DNA of 64,000 nt from NCED01 sp035493955 (GTDB taxonomy: Bacteria; Pseudomonadota; Alphaproteobacteria; Caulobacterales; Caulobacteraceae): assembly GCA_035493955.1 (NCBI GenBank), contig DATJHI010000015.1, forward strand, positions 130,109 through 194,108, read 5' to 3'. Both the position numbers and the translations under genes were made by a program. The notes under the pieces are model-generated. The model saw only the letters and a list, made by a program, of their open reading frames with translations. It was not told where the DNA came from and made no database searches. This document shows positions 8,853-19,041 of the stretch, piece by piece; positions within the stretch are counted from its first letter, which is position 1, and every line of letters begins with the position of its first letter.

Positions 8853-11144
8853 ATGAAAACCGTGCTTCTGGTGAGCGCCAGCGCGCTCGCCTTTTCGACG
8901 GCCGCTCGCGCCGACACCGACCTGGCCGCCGACACCGTGTCGCAGGCCGTCGTGACCGCGCCGCACGCCACTCTCGACCTCAGCGCGCCGCCGACTACCG
9001 CGGCCGGCGTGACCGCGGAGACCATCGCCAGGACCATCAACGTCCTGACCCCCGAAGACACCCTGCGCTACCTGCCCGACGTGCTGATCCGCCAGCGCCA
9101 CATCGGCGACACCCAGTCGCCGATCACCACCCGCACCTCGGGCGTCGGCGCCTCGGCGCGCAGCCTGATCTATGTCGACGGGGTGCTGATCTCCTCCCTG
9201 ATCGGCAACAACAACACCTCGGCCTCGCCCAAGTGGGGTCTGGTCTCGCCTGACGCGGTCGAGCGGGTGGACGTGCTGTACGGTCCGTTCGCGGCGGCCT
9301 ACGCCGGCAACTCCATCGGCGCGGTCGTGGCCTTCACCACCCGCATGCCGGGCGCCTTCGAGGCCAGCGCCCAGGTCCAGGGCGCGACCCAGGCCTTCGC
9401 CAAATACGGCGACGACCGCAGTTACGGGACCTGGCGCTTCGCCGCCAACCTGGGCGACCGCTTCGACAAGCTGGCCTTCCGGCTCAGCTACAACCATCTG
9501 GACAGCCGCGCCCAGCCCCTGGCCTACGCCACCGCCGCCGCGCCGGTCACACCCAGCACGGCGGGAACCCCGGCCACTGGAGCCTACAGCGACGCCAACC
9601 GCGCCAACACCCCCATCGTGGTCCTGGGCTCGACCGGAATCGAGCACCAGATCCAGGACAACCTGTCCGGCCGGATCGCCTATGACGTCGGACCCCAGGT
9701 CACGGCCGCCTACACCTTCGGCCTGTTCTTCAACAACGACCGCTCCACCGTGAACAGCTATCTGCGCGACCCGGGCGGCCAGCCGGTCTATTCGGGCGCG
9801 CTGAATATCGGCGACCGGGCCTACACGGTCCCGGCCAGCGCCTTCTCCGCCTCGGTCTACCATCTGGACGAGACCCAGTTCGCCCAGGGGCTGTCGCTGG
9901 GCTCCCACACCGGGGGCGCCTTCGATTTCAACCTGACCGGCGCGACCTTCGACTACATCAAGAGCCAGCAACGCATCCCGTCGGGCGCCCTGCCCGCCGC
10001 CTTCACCGGCGGCGCGGGCTCCAGCACCGTCCTGGACGGGACCGGCTGGTTCACCCTGGACGCCCAGGGAACCTGGCGCCCGTTCGGTGCGGACGGATCC
10101 CAGGTGGTCAGCTTCGGCGCCCACCAGGACCAGTTCCATCTGAACAACCCGCGTTACGCCCTAACCGACTGGATCGCCGGCGCGCCCGGCGCGACGCTTT
10201 CGCTCAGCCGCGGCCGCACCCGGACCCAGGCCTTGTGGGTTCAAGACGCCTGGAGCATCACGCCTCGGGTGAAGGCCACCCTGGGCGTCCGCTATGAAAG
10301 CTGGCGCGCCTTCGACGGCTTGAACTATTCCGCCTCGCCGGCGCTAAACGCCGTCCAGCCGGAGCTCAACCGCACCGCCTTCTCGCCCAAGGCGGTGCTG
10401 GCCTGGTCGCCGTCCGACGCCTGGACCCTGAAGGGATCGATCGGCGTGGCCTATCGCTTCCCCACCGTGACCGAGCTCTACCAGGCCATCGCCACGGGGG
10501 TGCAACTGTCGGTCCCCAACCCGAACCTGAAGCCGGAGCGCTCGGTCTCCAGCGAACTGTCGGCGGAGCGGACCTGGTCGAGCGGCGTCGTCCGTCTGAC
10601 CCTGTTCCACGAGCGGATCCGCAATACGCTGCTGTCACAGACCGCCCCGCTGCCGATCGGCTCGACCACCCTGGTCAGCTTCGTCCAGAACGTCGACCAG
10701 ACCAGCGCCACCGGAATCGAACTGGTCGCCGACCAGAAGGACGTGCTGATCAAGGGCCTGGAGCTGTCGGGATGGGCGACCTATGTCGACGCGGCCATCG
10801 ACAAGGACGCCGCCTTCGCCGCCGCCGTCGGCAAGGCCCTGCCCCAACTGCCGAAATGGCGCGGCGCAGTGGTGGCGACCTACAGTCCGACGGCCCGCTG
10901 GGATGTGACCTTGGCGGCCCGTTACAGCGATCGCGCCTTCGCGACGATCGACAACAGCGACCACTACGCCAACACCTACCAGGGTTTCAGCGGCTACTTC
11001 GTCGCCGACGCCCATCTCCGCTACAAGCTGACGCCGCACCTGGCCGCGGACCTGGGGGTCGACAACCTCGGGGGGCGGTCCTACTTCCTGTTCCACCCGT
11101 TCCCGCAGCGGACCTTCGTCGCCGATCTGAAGTACAGCTACTGA
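8853..11144 (+). CDS. TonB-dependent outer-membrane receptor
   Basis: 763-residue outer-membrane receptor. It has a signal peptide (about 20 residues ending ARA), a plug domain (TPEDTLRYLPDVLIRQRH, RSLIYVDGVLISS, DAVERVDVLYGPFAAAYAGNSIGAVVAF near residues 65-165) and a 22-strand type barrel. The protein ends in a C-terminal aromatic (FVADLKYSY). Transport is driven by TonB-ExbBD. The preceding DUF2946-like gene suggests copper or another metal as substrate; substrate specificity is not shown by the sequence. Confidence 0.92.
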   Translation: MKTVLLVSASALAFSTAARADTDLAADTVSQAVVTAPHATLDLSAPPTTAAGVTAETIARTINVLTPEDTLRYLPDVLIRQRHIGDTQSPITTRTSGVGASARSLIYVDGVLISSLIGNNNTSASPKWGLVSPDAVERVDVLYGPFAAAYAGNSIGAVVAFTTRMPGAFEASAQVQGATQAFAKYGDDRSYGTWRFAANLGDRFDKLAFRLSYNHLDSRAQPLAYATAAAPVTPSTAGTPATGAYSDANRANTPIVVLGSTGIEHQIQDNLSGRIAYDVGPQVTAAYTFGLFFNNDRSTVNSYLRDPGGQPVYSGALNIGDRAYTVPASAFSASVYHLDETQFAQGLSLGSHTGGAFDFNLTGATFDYIKSQQRIPSGALPAAFTGGAGSSTVLDGTGWFTLDAQGTWRPFGADGSQVVSFGAHQDQFHLNNPRYALTDWIAGAPGATLSLSRGRTRTQALWVQDAWSITPRVKATLGVRYESWRAFDGLNYSASPALNAVQPELNRTAFSPKAVLAWSPSDAWTLKGSIGVAYRFPTVTELYQAIATGVQLSVPNPNLKPERSVSSELSAERTWSSGVVRLTLFHERIRNTLLSQTAPLPIGSTTLVSFVQNVDQTSATGIELVADQKDVLIKGLELSGWATYVDAAIDKDAAFAAAVGKALPQLPKWRGAVVATYSPTARWDVTLAARYSDRAFATIDNSDHYANTYQGFSGYFVADAHLRYKLTPHLAADLGVDNLGGRSYFLFHPFPQRTFVADLKYSY

Positions 11145-11249
11145 CCGGCCCAGGGTCCGACCGATTGCCCGCGTCGTTCATCTGGCGGCGGCTGGCGGCT
11201 TGGCCTACATGGGAGGGGCCGATCCGCCAGCCGACGGCGTCGCCAACGC

Positions 11250-11960
11250 GTGTTCCCGCCCGTGTCAGCCTCCAAGACCAACCTCAAGACCATCTTGGTC
11301 ATCGATGACGACGAGGATCTCCGCTCCGCCCTGGCCGAACAGTTGGGGCTGGAGGGCGAGTTCCGTGCGGTCGAGGCCGCTACGGGCGAGGCCGGAGTGG
11401 CGGCGGCGATCGCCGAGCGCCCCGACCTGATCCTGCTCGACGTGGATCTGCCCGACATGACCGGCCACCAGGTCTGCCGGCGTCTGCGCGAGGCGGGGGT
11501 GCGCAATCCGGTGATCATGCTGACCGCCGCCAGCGCGGACGCCGACACCATCGAGGGCCTGGAATCGGGGGCGAACGACTATGTCACCAAGCCGTTCCGG
11601 TTCGCGGTCCTCGCCGCCCGCATCCGCGCCCAGCTGCGCAGTCACGAACAGTCCGAGGATGCGGTCTTCCGCATCGGACCCTATGAGTTCCGCCCCGCCG
11701 CCAAGCTGCTGGTCGACGAACGGCAGAAAAAGATCCGCCTGACGGAAAAGGAAACCAGCATCCTGAAATACCTCTACCGCGCCGGAGCCCAGCCGGTGTC
11801 GCGCGAGGAACTGCTGGCCGAGGTCTGGGGCTACAACGCGGGCGTCACCACCCACACCCTGGAGACGCACATCTATCGGCTGCGGCAGAAGATCGAGCCC
11901 GATCCGGGAGCGGCGCGCCTGCTGCTGACCGAGGCGGGCGGGTACCGGTTGGAGCCCTAG
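11250..11960 (+). CDS. OmpR/PhoB-type response regulator
   Basis: 236 residues: receiver domain with acidic pair DDDED, phospho-acceptor Asp in ILLDVDLPDM, Thr in MLTAAS and Lys in NDYVTKPF. A winged-helix effector domain follows (LTEKETSILKYLYRAG, VTTHTLETHIYRLRQKIE). It starts with GTG at 11250, with a second possible GTG at 11262. No histidine kinase is adjacent, so its partner is elsewhere. It lies downstream of the TonB receptor and is convergent with the XRE regulator. Confidence 0.92.
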   Translation: MFPPVSASKTNLKTILVIDDDEDLRSALAEQLGLEGEFRAVEAATGEAGVAAAIAERPDLILLDVDLPDMTGHQVCRRLREAGVRNPVIMLTAASADADTIEGLESGANDYVTKPFRFAVLAARIRAQLRSHEQSEDAVFRIGPYEFRPAAKLLVDERQKKIRLTEKETSILKYLYRAGAQPVSREELLAEVWGYNAGVTTHTLETHIYRLRQKIEPDPGAARLLLTEAGGYRLEP

Positions 11961-12388
11961 GTTCCCTCGACGGGGTCTTCTTCTTCCTCGGCCAGGGCCT
12001 TGACCAGGTCGAGGACGCGGCGGCGGACGCGGCCGCGCTTGAGCTTGGGAAACAGGGCGGCGAGCTCCAGCCCCTCGGGGGTCATCACCAGGTCGTGCAT
12101 GAATTCGCGGCCCTCAATCACCTCGAGGCCGGGATCGATGGTATCGGCGAGGCCGTCGAAGAAATAGGTGACCGAGGTCTGCAGGGCCCGAGCGATCTCG
12201 TACAACTTCGAAGCCGAGACCCGGTTGGCCCCGCGCTCGTATTTCTGCACCTGTTGGAAAGTCAGGCCGAGTTGGTCGGCGAGCCGCTCCTGGCTAACGC
12301 CGAGCAGCTTGCGTCGCATCCGGATGCGGGCGCCCACATGCAAGTCGACAGGGTTAGGCCCCCGGTCGAGATCCGCGGTCTGGTCCAT
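11957..12388 (-). CDS. XRE-family regulator
   Basis: 143 residues with an N-terminal HTH_3 domain (VGARIRMRRKLLGVSQERLADQLGLT, FQQVQKYERGANRVSASKL). The C-terminal tail is acidic and rich in charged residues. The type is widespread in Caulobacterales and Rhizobiales (start pattern PNPVDLHVGARIRMRR). The ATG at 12388 is preferred; an ATG at 12451 in the same frame is possible. Target genes are unknown. Confidence 0.87.
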   Translation of the reverse strand: MDQTADLDRGPNPVDLHVGARIRMRRKLLGVSQERLADQLGLTFQQVQKYERGANRVSASKLYEIARALQTSVTYFFDGLADTIDPGLEVIEGREFMHDLVMTPEGLELAALFPKLKRGRVRRRVLDLVKALAEEEEDPVEGT

Positions 12389-12486
12389 CAATGCGAAACG
12401 GCCTTCTGAGCGGCCCAATGTCAAGCTCTCCGATTGTGTTCTTTTGTCCATAGTCACACGAAGGCAAGATGGGCAAACATGATCGC

Positions 12487-13644
12487 TCAAACGGCGAGTG
12501 CTGATATTATCCGATCCAACACCAACCTCCCCCCCATTGTAGTCCGTAAACGCTCAATATCCCAATCAATCAGCCTTAGCTCCGCCAGGGCGCCGATCCG
12601 AGGCTCCGAAGGTGAAAGCCCCAGCGGCGCCAAGTCTTTCCAGGCCACTCCTTCGACTGTGCGAAGCCCGTTCAGCAACCGCTCTTCCGCGATCGCCGCC
12701 GGCTCCAACTGCTCCCGCACGGCCCAGCCGACCCCCGTCCGGCGGACGCGTGCGACATAATCGCCGACTCCCCTCGCCGCTTCGGTGGCGAGGCGGCGAT
12801 CCGGCGCCTCGGTCAACCGCCCATGCGCGCCCGGACCGACCCCAACGTAATCCTGGCCCCGCCAGTAGATCAAATTGTGGCGCGCCCTCGGAGCTTGGCC
12901 CCGCGCGTGGTTGGACACCTCATAGGCCTCGAATCCGAGCCCTTCCAGCACGGATTGGGTGAGTTCGTAGAGTTCGGCCCCCAGTTCGGGCTCGACCGCG
13001 GCAAACCGGCCGCGCCGGACCGCCCGGTCGAAGGCCGTGCCCGGCTCAATGGTCAGCTGGTATGGCGACAGATGTTCGGCGCCCAGCCCAACGGCGCGTT
13101 CCAGGGCCTCGCGCCAAGCCGCAGCCGTCTGCCCCGGCAGGGCGTAGATCAGGTCCAGGGAAAGGCGATCGAAGATATGGGCCCCGGCCGACGCCGCCCG
13201 ACGGGCCGTGTCGGCGTCGTGGTTGCGCCCGAGGAAGCCCAGGCTGGAATCGTCCAGGGCCTGGACCCCGAGCGACAGGCGCCCCACCCCGGCGTCGGCG
13301 AAGGCTCGGAACCTCTCGGCCTCGGCGTCGGTCGGATTGGCCTCCAGGGTGACCTCCACCTCGGGTTCCGGAGTCCACAGGGACCTGGCGAGGGCGATCA
13401 GTCCCCCGGCGGCCTCGGGGTCCATCAACGAAGGCGTGCCGCCCCCGAAGAAGATCGACACCAGCCGGCGCGGGCCGGTGATTGCCGCCTGGGCCCTCAG
13501 GTCGTCGGCGATGGCCAGGACCAGTTCGGCCTGTTCTTCACGACGTCCGCGGTCGCGCACCACGTTGAAGTCGCAGTAGGGACAGATGCGCGCGCAGTAG
13601 GGCCAATGGATGTAGACGCCGAGAGGCGGCGCCGGAGGCGTCAA
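12487..13644 (-). CDS. hemW: Radical SAM heme chaperone HemW
   Basis: 385 residues, formerly annotated as oxygen-independent coproporphyrinogen oxidase-like. The radical-SAM cluster motif CARICPYC lies at about residues 17-24 in VYIHWPYCARICPYCDFNV. SIFFGGGTPSLM and the HemN C-domain follow. HemW binds heme and passes it to respiratory proteins. The start codon overlaps the rdgB stop by 4 bp, so the order of translation is rph-rdgB-hemW. Confidence 0.95.
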   Translation of the reverse strand: MTPPAPPLGVYIHWPYCARICPYCDFNVVRDRGRREEQAELVLAIADDLRAQAAITGPRRLVSIFFGGGTPSLMDPEAAGGLIALARSLWTPEPEVEVTLEANPTDAEAERFRAFADAGVGRLSLGVQALDDSSLGFLGRNHDADTARRAASAGAHIFDRLSLDLIYALPGQTAAAWREALERAVGLGAEHLSPYQLTIEPGTAFDRAVRRGRFAAVEPELGAELYELTQSVLEGLGFEAYEVSNHARGQAPRARHNLIYWRGQDYVGVGPGAHGRLTEAPDRRLATEAARGVGDYVARVRRTGVGWAVREQLEPAAIAEERLLNGLRTVEGVAWKDLAPLGLSPSEPRIGALAELRLIDWDIERLRTTMGGRLVLDRIISALAV

Positions 13645-14252
13645 AACAGCGCCGCCTTCAGGGCCTCGAAGGCCCGCGCGCGGTGGCTGATGGCGTGCTT
13701 GGCGGCGGGATCCATCTCGCCGAAGGTGAGGATCTCGCCGTTGGCGACGAAGATCGGGTCGTAGCCGAAGCCGCGTTCGCCCTGGCCGGGGAACATCAGG
13801 GTCCCGTCGACCCGTCCCTCGACCGCCACCACCGGCCCGCGCGGCCAGGCCACGGCCAGGGCGCAGGTGAACCAGGCGCGCCGGTCTCCGCTGCCGCGGG
13901 CCTTCAGTTCACGCTCCACCCGGGCCATGGCGAAGGCGAAGTCGCGCGGCCGGCCCGGACCGCGTTCGCCCCAGCGCGCCGACTGCACCCCCGGCGCCCC
14001 ATCCAATCCGGCCACCGACAGGCCGGAGTCGTCGGCGATGGCGACGAGGTCGCTGGCGTCAGCGGCGGTGCGGGCCTTCAGCACCGCATTGCCGACGAAG
14101 GTGGCCTCCGTTTCCTCAGGCTCGGCCAGGCCGAGGTCCCCGGCCGCCACGGTTTCGAACCGTCCGTCCAGAAGATCGGCTATCTCGCGCACCTTGCCGG
14201 CGTTGTGGGTGGCGACGACGAGGCGCTGGCCGGGGAGGAGCTGAAGGGTCAT
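13641..14252 (-). CDS. rdgB: Non-canonical purine NTP pyrophosphatase (RdgB/HAM1)
   Basis: 203 residues. Removes dITP, ITP and XTP from the nucleotide pool. Motifs are LVVATHNAGKVREIADLL, EETEATFVGNAVLKARTAAD, LVAIADDSGLSVAGLDGAPGVQSARW and FGYDPIF. It lies 3 bp after rph and overlaps hemW. Confidence 0.96.
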   Translation of the reverse strand: MTLQLLPGQRLVVATHNAGKVREIADLLDGRFETVAAGDLGLAEPEETEATFVGNAVLKARTAADASDLVAIADDSGLSVAGLDGAPGVQSARWGERGPGRPRDFAFAMARVERELKARGSGDRRAWFTCALAVAWPRGPVVAVEGRVDGTLMFPGQGERGFGYDPIFVANGEILTFGEMDPAAKHAISHRARAFEALKAALF

Positions 14253-14255
14253 CGG

Positions 14256-14972
<717 letters not shown>

Positions 14973-15055
14973 GAGGATTCCTGGGGACATGGGCCTAGCG
15001 CTTGCGCCAGGATCAGCGCCGCTTATCCTAACAGGCGAACGAGCGTCCACCTGCT

Positions 15056-16132
15056 GTGAGCATCTTTTCCATCACCGATCCGCCGCGCGCCACCCTGGGC
15101 GAGCTGGATGCCCGCGCCCGGGACATCCTGCGCCGGGTGGTGGAGACCTATCTGGAGACCGGCGACCCGGTCGGGTCGCGCACCATTTCCCGCGGGGGCC
15201 TGGCCCTGTCGCCGGCCTCGATCCGCAACACCATGCAGGACCTGACTTTCCAGGGCCTGTTGGGCGCCCCCCACGCGAGCGCCGGCCGAATCCCCACCCA
15301 CGCGGGTCTGCGGCTGTTCGTGGACGGCCTGCTGGAGATCGGCGACCTTTCGGAGGAGGAGCGGCGGGCGATCGACGCGCGGCTGGCGGCCCGGGGCCGC
15401 GGCTTCGAGGAGGCCATGGATGAGGCCAGCGCCCTGCTGTCTGGCCTGGCTGGGGGGGCGGGGATCGTCATGGCCCCGGCCCACGACGCCGGCGTCAAAC
15501 ACGTGGAGTTCGTTTCCCTGTCGGCCGATCAGGCCCTGGCGGTGATCGTCCTGGCCGACGGCACGGTGGAGAACCGGCTGATGCGGACCCCGCCCGGAGT
15601 GACGCCCGCGGCCCTGCAGGAAGCCTCGAACTTCCTCAACGCCCGCCTTCAGGGCCGCACCCTGGCCGAGGCCAAGGCCGAGATGGGAACCGAGCTCGCC
15701 GCCGCCCGCCGCGAACTGGATGAGACCGCGGCGCGGCTGGTGGAGGAAGGCCTCGCCGGCTGGAGCGGCGCGGGGGACGGCGAAAGCCGGGCCCTGATCG
15801 TCCGGGGCCGCGCCAATCTCCTGGGCGATCCCCATGCCCGCGAGGACCTCGAACGGGTGCGGATGCTGTTCGACGACCTGGAACAGAAGGAACAGCTGAT
15901 CGGCCTGCTCGACGACGTCCGCGAAGCCGAGGGCGTGCGCATCTTCATCGGCGCCGAAACGCGTCTGTTCTCGCTTTCGGGTTCCGCCGTGATCGCGGCT
16001 CCCTATATGACGGGCCGGCACAAGGTCATGGGCGCGATCGGCGTGATCGGCCCGGCCCGGCTGAATTACGCCCGGATCATCCCGCTGGTGGACTACACCG
16101 CGCGGGTGCTGGGCCGGATGCTCGACGGCTGA
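15056..16132 (+). CDS. hrcA: Heat-inducible transcription repressor HrcA
   Basis: 358-residue repressor of CIRCE-controlled chaperone genes. It has an N-terminal winged helix (ILRRVVETYLETGDPVGSRTIS, LSPASIRNTMQDL, PHASAGRIPTHAGLRLFVD) and a C-terminal GAF-like domain (FIGAETRLFSLSGSAVIAAPY, VMGAIGVIGPARLNYARIIPLVDYTA). It starts with GTG at 15056. grpE follows after 39 bp. No CIRCE element was noticed nearby; groESL is not in the window. Confidence 0.96.
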   Translation: MSIFSITDPPRATLGELDARARDILRRVVETYLETGDPVGSRTISRGGLALSPASIRNTMQDLTFQGLLGAPHASAGRIPTHAGLRLFVDGLLEIGDLSEEERRAIDARLAARGRGFEEAMDEASALLSGLAGGAGIVMAPAHDAGVKHVEFVSLSADQALAVIVLADGTVENRLMRTPPGVTPAALQEASNFLNARLQGRTLAEAKAEMGTELAAARRELDETAARLVEEGLAGWSGAGDGESRALIVRGRANLLGDPHAREDLERVRMLFDDLEQKEQLIGLLDDVREAEGVRIFIGAETRLFSLSGSAVIAAPYMTGRHKVMGAIGVIGPARLNYARIIPLVDYTARVLGRMLDG

Positions 16133-16171
16133 CCGCCTTTGACGGGGTCGCCGCGAGCCATGGAGGTTTGA

Positions 16172-16789
16172 GTGGTCGAGAACGAACTGCCCGAAGACGG
16201 ACAATTCCCTGACGAAGCCGAGGACGCCGCCCAGGAAGCCGAACTCCTGCGCGCGGAGATCGCGGCCCTGAAGGACCAGGCCCTGCGCTACGCCGCGGAA
16301 GCCGAGAACACCAAGCGGCGCGCCGAAAAGGAGATCAACGACGCCCGCGCCTACGCCATCCAGAAGTTCAGCCGCGACCTGCTGGACGCCGCCGACAGTC
16401 TGGGCCGGGCGCTGCAGGCGGCCCACTCCACCAACATGGCCAGCCACGTCGAGCCCGCCGTGAAGAACATGGTGCTGGGCATCGACATGACCGAAAAGGC
16501 GCTGCAGACCGCTTTCGAGCGCAACGGCCTGAAGAAGGTCGATCCCGCCCGCGGCGAGAAGTTCGATCCCCACCGCCACCAGGCGGTGATGGAACAGCCC
16601 GCCGACGACGCCCCGCCGGGAGCGGTGGTGGCGGTCATGCAACCCGGCTACGAGCTGTTCGGCCGCATCGTCCGCCCGGCCATGGTCGCCGTCACCCCGG
16701 CCAAGAGCGCCGCCCCCCCCGCCGAGCCGACCGGCGGGACCTATTCCCAGAGCGACGGCGCAGGACCGAGGATCGACACCAAGGCCTGA
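16172..16789 (+). CDS. grpE: Nucleotide exchange factor GrpE
   Basis: 205-residue DnaK cochaperone. A long N-terminal coiled coil (EAELLRAEIAALKDQALRYAAE, NTKRRAEKEI) leads to the beta domain (GVEKVDP-like NGLKKVDPARGEKFDPHRHQAV, PGAVVAVMQPGYELFGRIVRPAMVAV). It starts with GTG behind a GGAGG site. The C-terminal tail after the beta domain is low-complexity. Confidence 0.95.
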   Translation: MVENELPEDGQFPDEAEDAAQEAELLRAEIAALKDQALRYAAEAENTKRRAEKEINDARAYAIQKFSRDLLDAADSLGRALQAAHSTNMASHVEPAVKNMVLGIDMTEKALQTAFERNGLKKVDPARGEKFDPHRHQAVMEQPADDAPPGAVVAVMQPGYELFGRIVRPAMVAVTPAKSAAPPAEPTGGTYSQSDGAGPRIDTKA

Positions 16790-17108
16790 GGACCCCCTCC
16801 CGCTGTCGGACCTTTCGACAGGATTTCGCCACCAAGTCCGACGGCGGACCGCCCGGTTCCGCCAAACCACCCTCCGCACCCTCCCGAATGCGGCGGCGGC
16901 GCGGCCACGCGCGCCATGCGTGGCGGATTAGTCACAATCGCCGGCAATATCCGCGTCTCATTTTGGACAAATTTATTAGCAACTCACAGTGTTGCTCAAA
17001 CGCATCAGGCGTGTCCATAAGTGGAATTGAAGCATTCACATCGGAACCAGAGCTGCCATATGTGGATTTGCTTGGCGCAAGTTAGCGCCAATGGATGGAG
17101 CGTCTCTC
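16790..17108 (+). promoter_or_regulatory. AT-rich leader of the outer-membrane barrel gene
   Basis: No gene is apparent. GC drops sharply from about 16,950. A perfect 7-bp inverted repeat (TTGGCGC, 6-nt spacer, GCGCCAA; 17072-17091) lies 17 bp before the start at 17109 and could be an operator or a 5'-UTR hairpin. A second short inverted repeat (GCAAC/GTTGC) lies near 16,980-17,000. Confidence 0.4.
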
Positions 17109-17645
17109 ATGAATAAGCTTGTTATCGCCGCCGCCCTTTCGGCTGCCGCCATTGCCTCGACTCCTGCTTTCGCGCAGACCTCCGCGCCGGGCGTTTCCGG
17201 CTACGGCAACCTGGGCTACAGCCACCTCGATCCCAATGGCGTCGACCTGAATTCCCTGGGCGGCCGGCTTGGCGCCCGCTTCGGCAACTATTTCGGGCTC
17301 GAGGGCGAGGGCTATTTCGGCGTCGGCAGCCACGACACGACCGTCGGCGGCCTGCCGGCCAGCAGCAAGCTGGCCCATTCCTTCGCCGCCTATGCGGTCG
17401 GCTACTATCCGGTGTCGCCGAACTTCGACCTTCTGGCTCGTATCGGCTACGGCGCCAACCGGTTCAACACCACCGTCGGCGGGGCCTCCACTTCGCTCGA
17501 CCGCGACAGCATCAATTATGGCGCAGGCGGGCAGTACTTCTTCACGCCCAAGGACGGTCTCCGGGCCGAATACACCCGCGCCGACTACCGGAACAACGGC
17601 GGCCACGCCAACATCTGGGGCGTGTCCTACGTGCGGAAGTTCTAG
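17109..17645 (+). CDS. Outer-membrane beta-barrel protein (OmpA-like 8-strand type)
   Basis: 178 residues: signal peptide (MNKLVIAAALSAAAIASTPAFAQ), then alternating aromatic beta strands (GYGNLGYSHL, FGNYFGLEGEGYFGVG, FAAYAVGYYPVSPNFDLLARIGYG) ending in a C-terminal Phe (VSYVRKF), the Bam recognition form. It resembles porin-family or OmpW-like small barrels. The ATG at 17109 is preferred to 17091 because it begins the signal peptide. A clear terminator follows at 17669. Confidence 0.88.
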   Translation: MNKLVIAAALSAAAIASTPAFAQTSAPGVSGYGNLGYSHLDPNGVDLNSLGGRLGARFGNYFGLEGEGYFGVGSHDTTVGGLPASSKLAHSFAAYAVGYYPVSPNFDLLARIGYGANRFNTTVGGASTSLDRDSINYGAGGQYFFTPKDGLRAEYTRADYRNNGGHANIWGVSYVRKF

Positions 17646-17668
17646 TCCTTTTACCGGGGCGTTGGGGA

Positions 17669-17694
17669 AGGCGCGCCTGTAGGCGCGCCTTTTT
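17669..17694 (+). terminator. Rho-independent terminator after the barrel gene
   Basis: Inverted repeat AGGCGCGCC-TGT-AGGCGCGCCT followed by five T residues, 24 bp after the stop codon. Confidence 0.9.
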
Positions 17695-17745
17695 CGTTTA
17701 GCCCCCGAGCTTGCGCCTGCGCCTCGCTCGCGCCATCTGTGGGGC

Positions 17746-18330
17746 ATGTTCATCCAGACCGAACAGACGCCCAATCCGCTGACCCTGAAGTTCCTGCCCG
17801 GCAAGCCGGTGACGGGCGAGGGTACGAACGAATTCCGCGACGCCGAGGCGGCCGAGGCTTCGCCCCTGGCCCGCGCCCTGTTCGAGATCGACGGGGTCGC
17901 CCGGGTGTTCTTCGGGCCGGACTTCGTCACCGTCACCCGGGCGGAAGACGGACTGGAATGGCGCCAGCTCAAGGCGCCGATCCTGGCGGCGATCATGGAG
18001 CACTACACCTCCGGCGCGACCCTCTATGCCGAGGGCGCCCGCGCCAACGCCTCGGGCGAGCACGACTCCCAGGTCTATGAGGGCGATACCGCCCAGGTGG
18101 TCTCCGAGATCAAGGAACTGCTCGACACCCGCATCCGGCCCGCCGTGGCCCAGGACGGCGGCGACATCCTGTTCGACCGCTTCGACGCCGAGTCGGGCGT
18201 GGTGTGGCTGCAGATGCGCGGGTCCTGTTCGGGCTGTCCCTCTTCGGTCGCGACGCTGAAGTCCGGGGTCGAGAACCTGCTCAAGCACTATGTCCCCGAA
18301 GTCACCCGGGTGGAGCAGGTCGCGCTCTAG
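17746..18330 (+). CDS. Nfu-type iron-sulfur scaffold (NifU family)
   Basis: 194 residues: N-terminal Nfu_N domain (MFIQTEQTPNPLTLKFLPG) and C-terminal NifU domain with the cluster-binding CSGC motif (MRGSCSGCPSSVATLKSGVENLL). It carries Fe-S clusters to target proteins. It stands in front of tsaB-rimI-fur; there is no suf cluster beside it. Confidence 0.95.
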   Translation: MFIQTEQTPNPLTLKFLPGKPVTGEGTNEFRDAEAAEASPLARALFEIDGVARVFFGPDFVTVTRAEDGLEWRQLKAPILAAIMEHYTSGATLYAEGARANASGEHDSQVYEGDTAQVVSEIKELLDTRIRPAVAQDGGDILFDRFDAESGVVWLQMRGSCSGCPSSVATLKSGVENLLKHYVPEVTRVEQVAL

Positions 18331-18381
18331 GCGTTCGAAGGCGCCTGCCAAATCCCATGACCGTCAGCTAAAGGGGCAGGG

Positions 18382-19041
18382 ATGATCGTCCTCGCCCTCG
18401 ACACCGCCCTGTCCGCCTGCCAGGCGGCCGTGACCGAAGGGACTCGGGTGCTGGCGTTGCGGTCCGAGCCGATGGAGCGCGGCCATCAGGAGCGGCTGGC
18501 GCCGCTGGTCGCCGAGGCCATGGGCGAGGCCGGACTGACGTTTGACCGCATCGACCGCATCGCCGTCACCGTCGGGCCAGGCTCCTTCACCGGCGTGCGG
18601 GTGGGCCTGGCCTTCGCCAAGGGCCTGGCCCTGGCCTTGGACCGGCCTTGCCTGGGCGTGGGCGCCCTGGAGGCCCTGGCGGCGGGGGTGAACCAGGACG
18701 CCTTCGTCGCCGCCGCCATCGACGGCCGCCGTGACCAGATCTATCTGCAGGTCTTCATCGACCGGGCCCCGGTCATGGCCCCGGACAGCGTGGCGGCGGC
18801 CGAAGCCGCGGCGCGCCTGGTCGAACTCTACGCCGGGGGCCCGGCCATCCTGACCGGACCGGGCGCGCGATTGCTCGAGGGCATGATCGCCGGCGCCCGG
18901 CTGGACCCCGTCCTCTTCCCCGACATCGCCGCCCTGGCGGGGCTGGCCGCCGAGCGCCCGGCGCCGACCGCCGCCCCCCGGCCCCTCTATCTGCGCGCGC
19001 CGGACGCCCGCACCCTGGCGGAACGGGGCGCGTCCCGATGA
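18382..19041 (+). CDS. tsaB: tRNA t6A threonylcarbamoyladenosine synthesis protein TsaB
   Basis: 219-residue ASKHA-fold partner of TsaD. Motifs MIVLALDTALSACQAAV and VTVGPGSFTGVRVGLAFAKGLAL. It overlaps rimI by 4 bp (ATGA), a common pairing. Confidence 0.94.
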   Translation: MIVLALDTALSACQAAVTEGTRVLALRSEPMERGHQERLAPLVAEAMGEAGLTFDRIDRIAVTVGPGSFTGVRVGLAFAKGLALALDRPCLGVGALEALAAGVNQDAFVAAAIDGRRDQIYLQVFIDRAPVMAPDSVAAAEAAARLVELYAGGPAILTGPGARLLEGMIAGARLDPVLFPDIAALAGLAAERPAPTAAPRPLYLRAPDARTLAERGASR

